Positions 63,598-64,000 of a DNA stretch of 64,000 bases are shown in pieces (position 1 is the stretch's first letter; each line of letters opens with the position of its first letter). Made by a program: the position numbers and the translations under genes. This DNA comes from Arachnopeziza araneosa (taxonomy: Eukaryota > Ascomycota > Leotiomycetes > Helotiales > Arachnopezizaceae), in NCBI GenBank assembly GCA_003988855.1, contig QYAI01000087.1:1-64000 (forward strand), in the 5' to 3' direction. The notes below the pieces were generated by a model. That model saw only the letters and a list, made by a program, of their open reading frames with translations. It did not search any database and had not been told where the DNA came from.

Positions 63598-64000
63598 AAA
63601 GAAAATGCGACGAATTATCTTTTCGCCCTCGAGACTTCAGAGCGAAGTGATATCCGAGCACTCCGAGAGAACTCAGAGAGACTAGGCTCTTTACTCGACG
63701 TGCAGCCCAACTCCGACCTTCTCGCCTGGTTTACAGACACACATAATTACCAGAGCTGGGTCGCAGCAGAGGGTGGATGTTTGTATTACCCGAATAGTTC
63801 ACAAACGATGGAAGGTTTTGGTCGCATTCTCACTGGTGCTCTTCCAGCGTCGTGGAAAAAACACCCACCATATTCTGAGAAGTCGCTGCCAGATATTCGA
63901 GTTGCTTTTGCTAATTGTCAAGATATTAGTCCATGTGGAGTTGAGAATGTGCTACGCGTCCTCATGTCTCAGACTTTGATTATGTTTTATCCTATTCAAG
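63598..64000 (+). pseudogene. In-frame continuation beyond the patatin stop codon, partial at window edge
   Basis: Directly after TAG (63595-63597) the same frame reads KENATNYLFALETSERSDIR, ALRENSERLGSLLDVQPNSD, LLAWFTDTHNYQSWVAAEGG, then LPDIRVAFANCQDIS and GVENVLRVLMSQTLIMFYP, with no stop to base 64000. The last block resembles the VAYFFC...VLRSLLxQL region just after the P-loop in fungal NACHT proteins, but the expected Gly-rich Walker A is not present. It is either the second half of a patatin-NACHT-like gene disabled by one stop (CAG or TGG to TAG), or a separate domain. The window ends before this can be decided. Confidence 0.5.

Overview
The window is nuclear DNA of a filamentous ascomycete (Pezizomycotina; a Leotiomycetes-like plant-associated or saprobic fungus is my best guess, not proven). 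The signs are many short (44-110 bp) GT-AG introns, CBM1-bearing secreted glycoside hydrolases, a sedolisin protease, a JEN-type permease, a LaeA-like methyltransferase, and abundant HET / NACHT / NB-ARC / patatin sequences, which are typical of fungal incompatibility (NLR-like) repertoires.

Layout. 0-3.3 kb: a decayed Tc1/mariner transposon split by a solo LTR. 3.3-5.2 kb: Ca2+/H+ exchanger. 5.8-9.6 kb: a second copy of the same solo LTR, a ~48-bp minisatellite, a truncated-looking short gene and a 26-bp minisatellite. 9.6-14.8 kb: an 11-exon SNF2/RING helicase. 15-18.5 kb: broken CorA-like and NACHT genes plus dispersed repeats. 19.2-23 kb: JEN carboxylate permease and a three-exon gene of unknown function. 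23-25.4 kb: remains of HET and NB-ARC proteins. 25.8-27.9 kb: ESF1 ribosome-biogenesis factor. 29.9-34.1 kb: an unusual locus with a TATA box, a 5' leader carrying seven copies of a 14-bp motif, a small two-exon gene, and then four further unrelated tandem or recurring repeats. 35.9-37.8 kb: sedolisin. 38.3-39.9 kb: ten-exon methyltransferase. 40.6-41.1 kb: small cysteine-rich secreted protein flanked by a diverged direct repeat. 43-45.1 kb: HET pseudogene interrupted by a solo LTR. 45.6-49.8 kb: a conserved-looking hypothetical, a CrtC/Diels-Alderase-like protein and a cysteine-rich surface protein. 51.2-54.5 kb: truncated HET gene and broken amidase. 55.8-61.1 kb: a GH5 mannanase and a GH74 xyloglucanase side by side. 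62.5 kb to the end: a patatin-like phospholipase whose frame continues past a stop codon to the window edge.

How it fits together. Housekeeping genes (exchanger, SNF2, ESF1) sit as intact islands between transposon relics, minisatellites and decayed immunity-type genes. The secreted set (sedolisin, mannanase, xyloglucanase, small cysteine-rich protein) suggests growth on plant tissue. Several decayed genes carry stop codons where the family normally has Trp, Gln or Arg, consistent with C-to-T / G-to-A changes. The least explained region is 29.9-34.1 kb.

All exon boundaries were derived by hand from reading frames, splice consensus and family conservation. Nothing was searched against a database.
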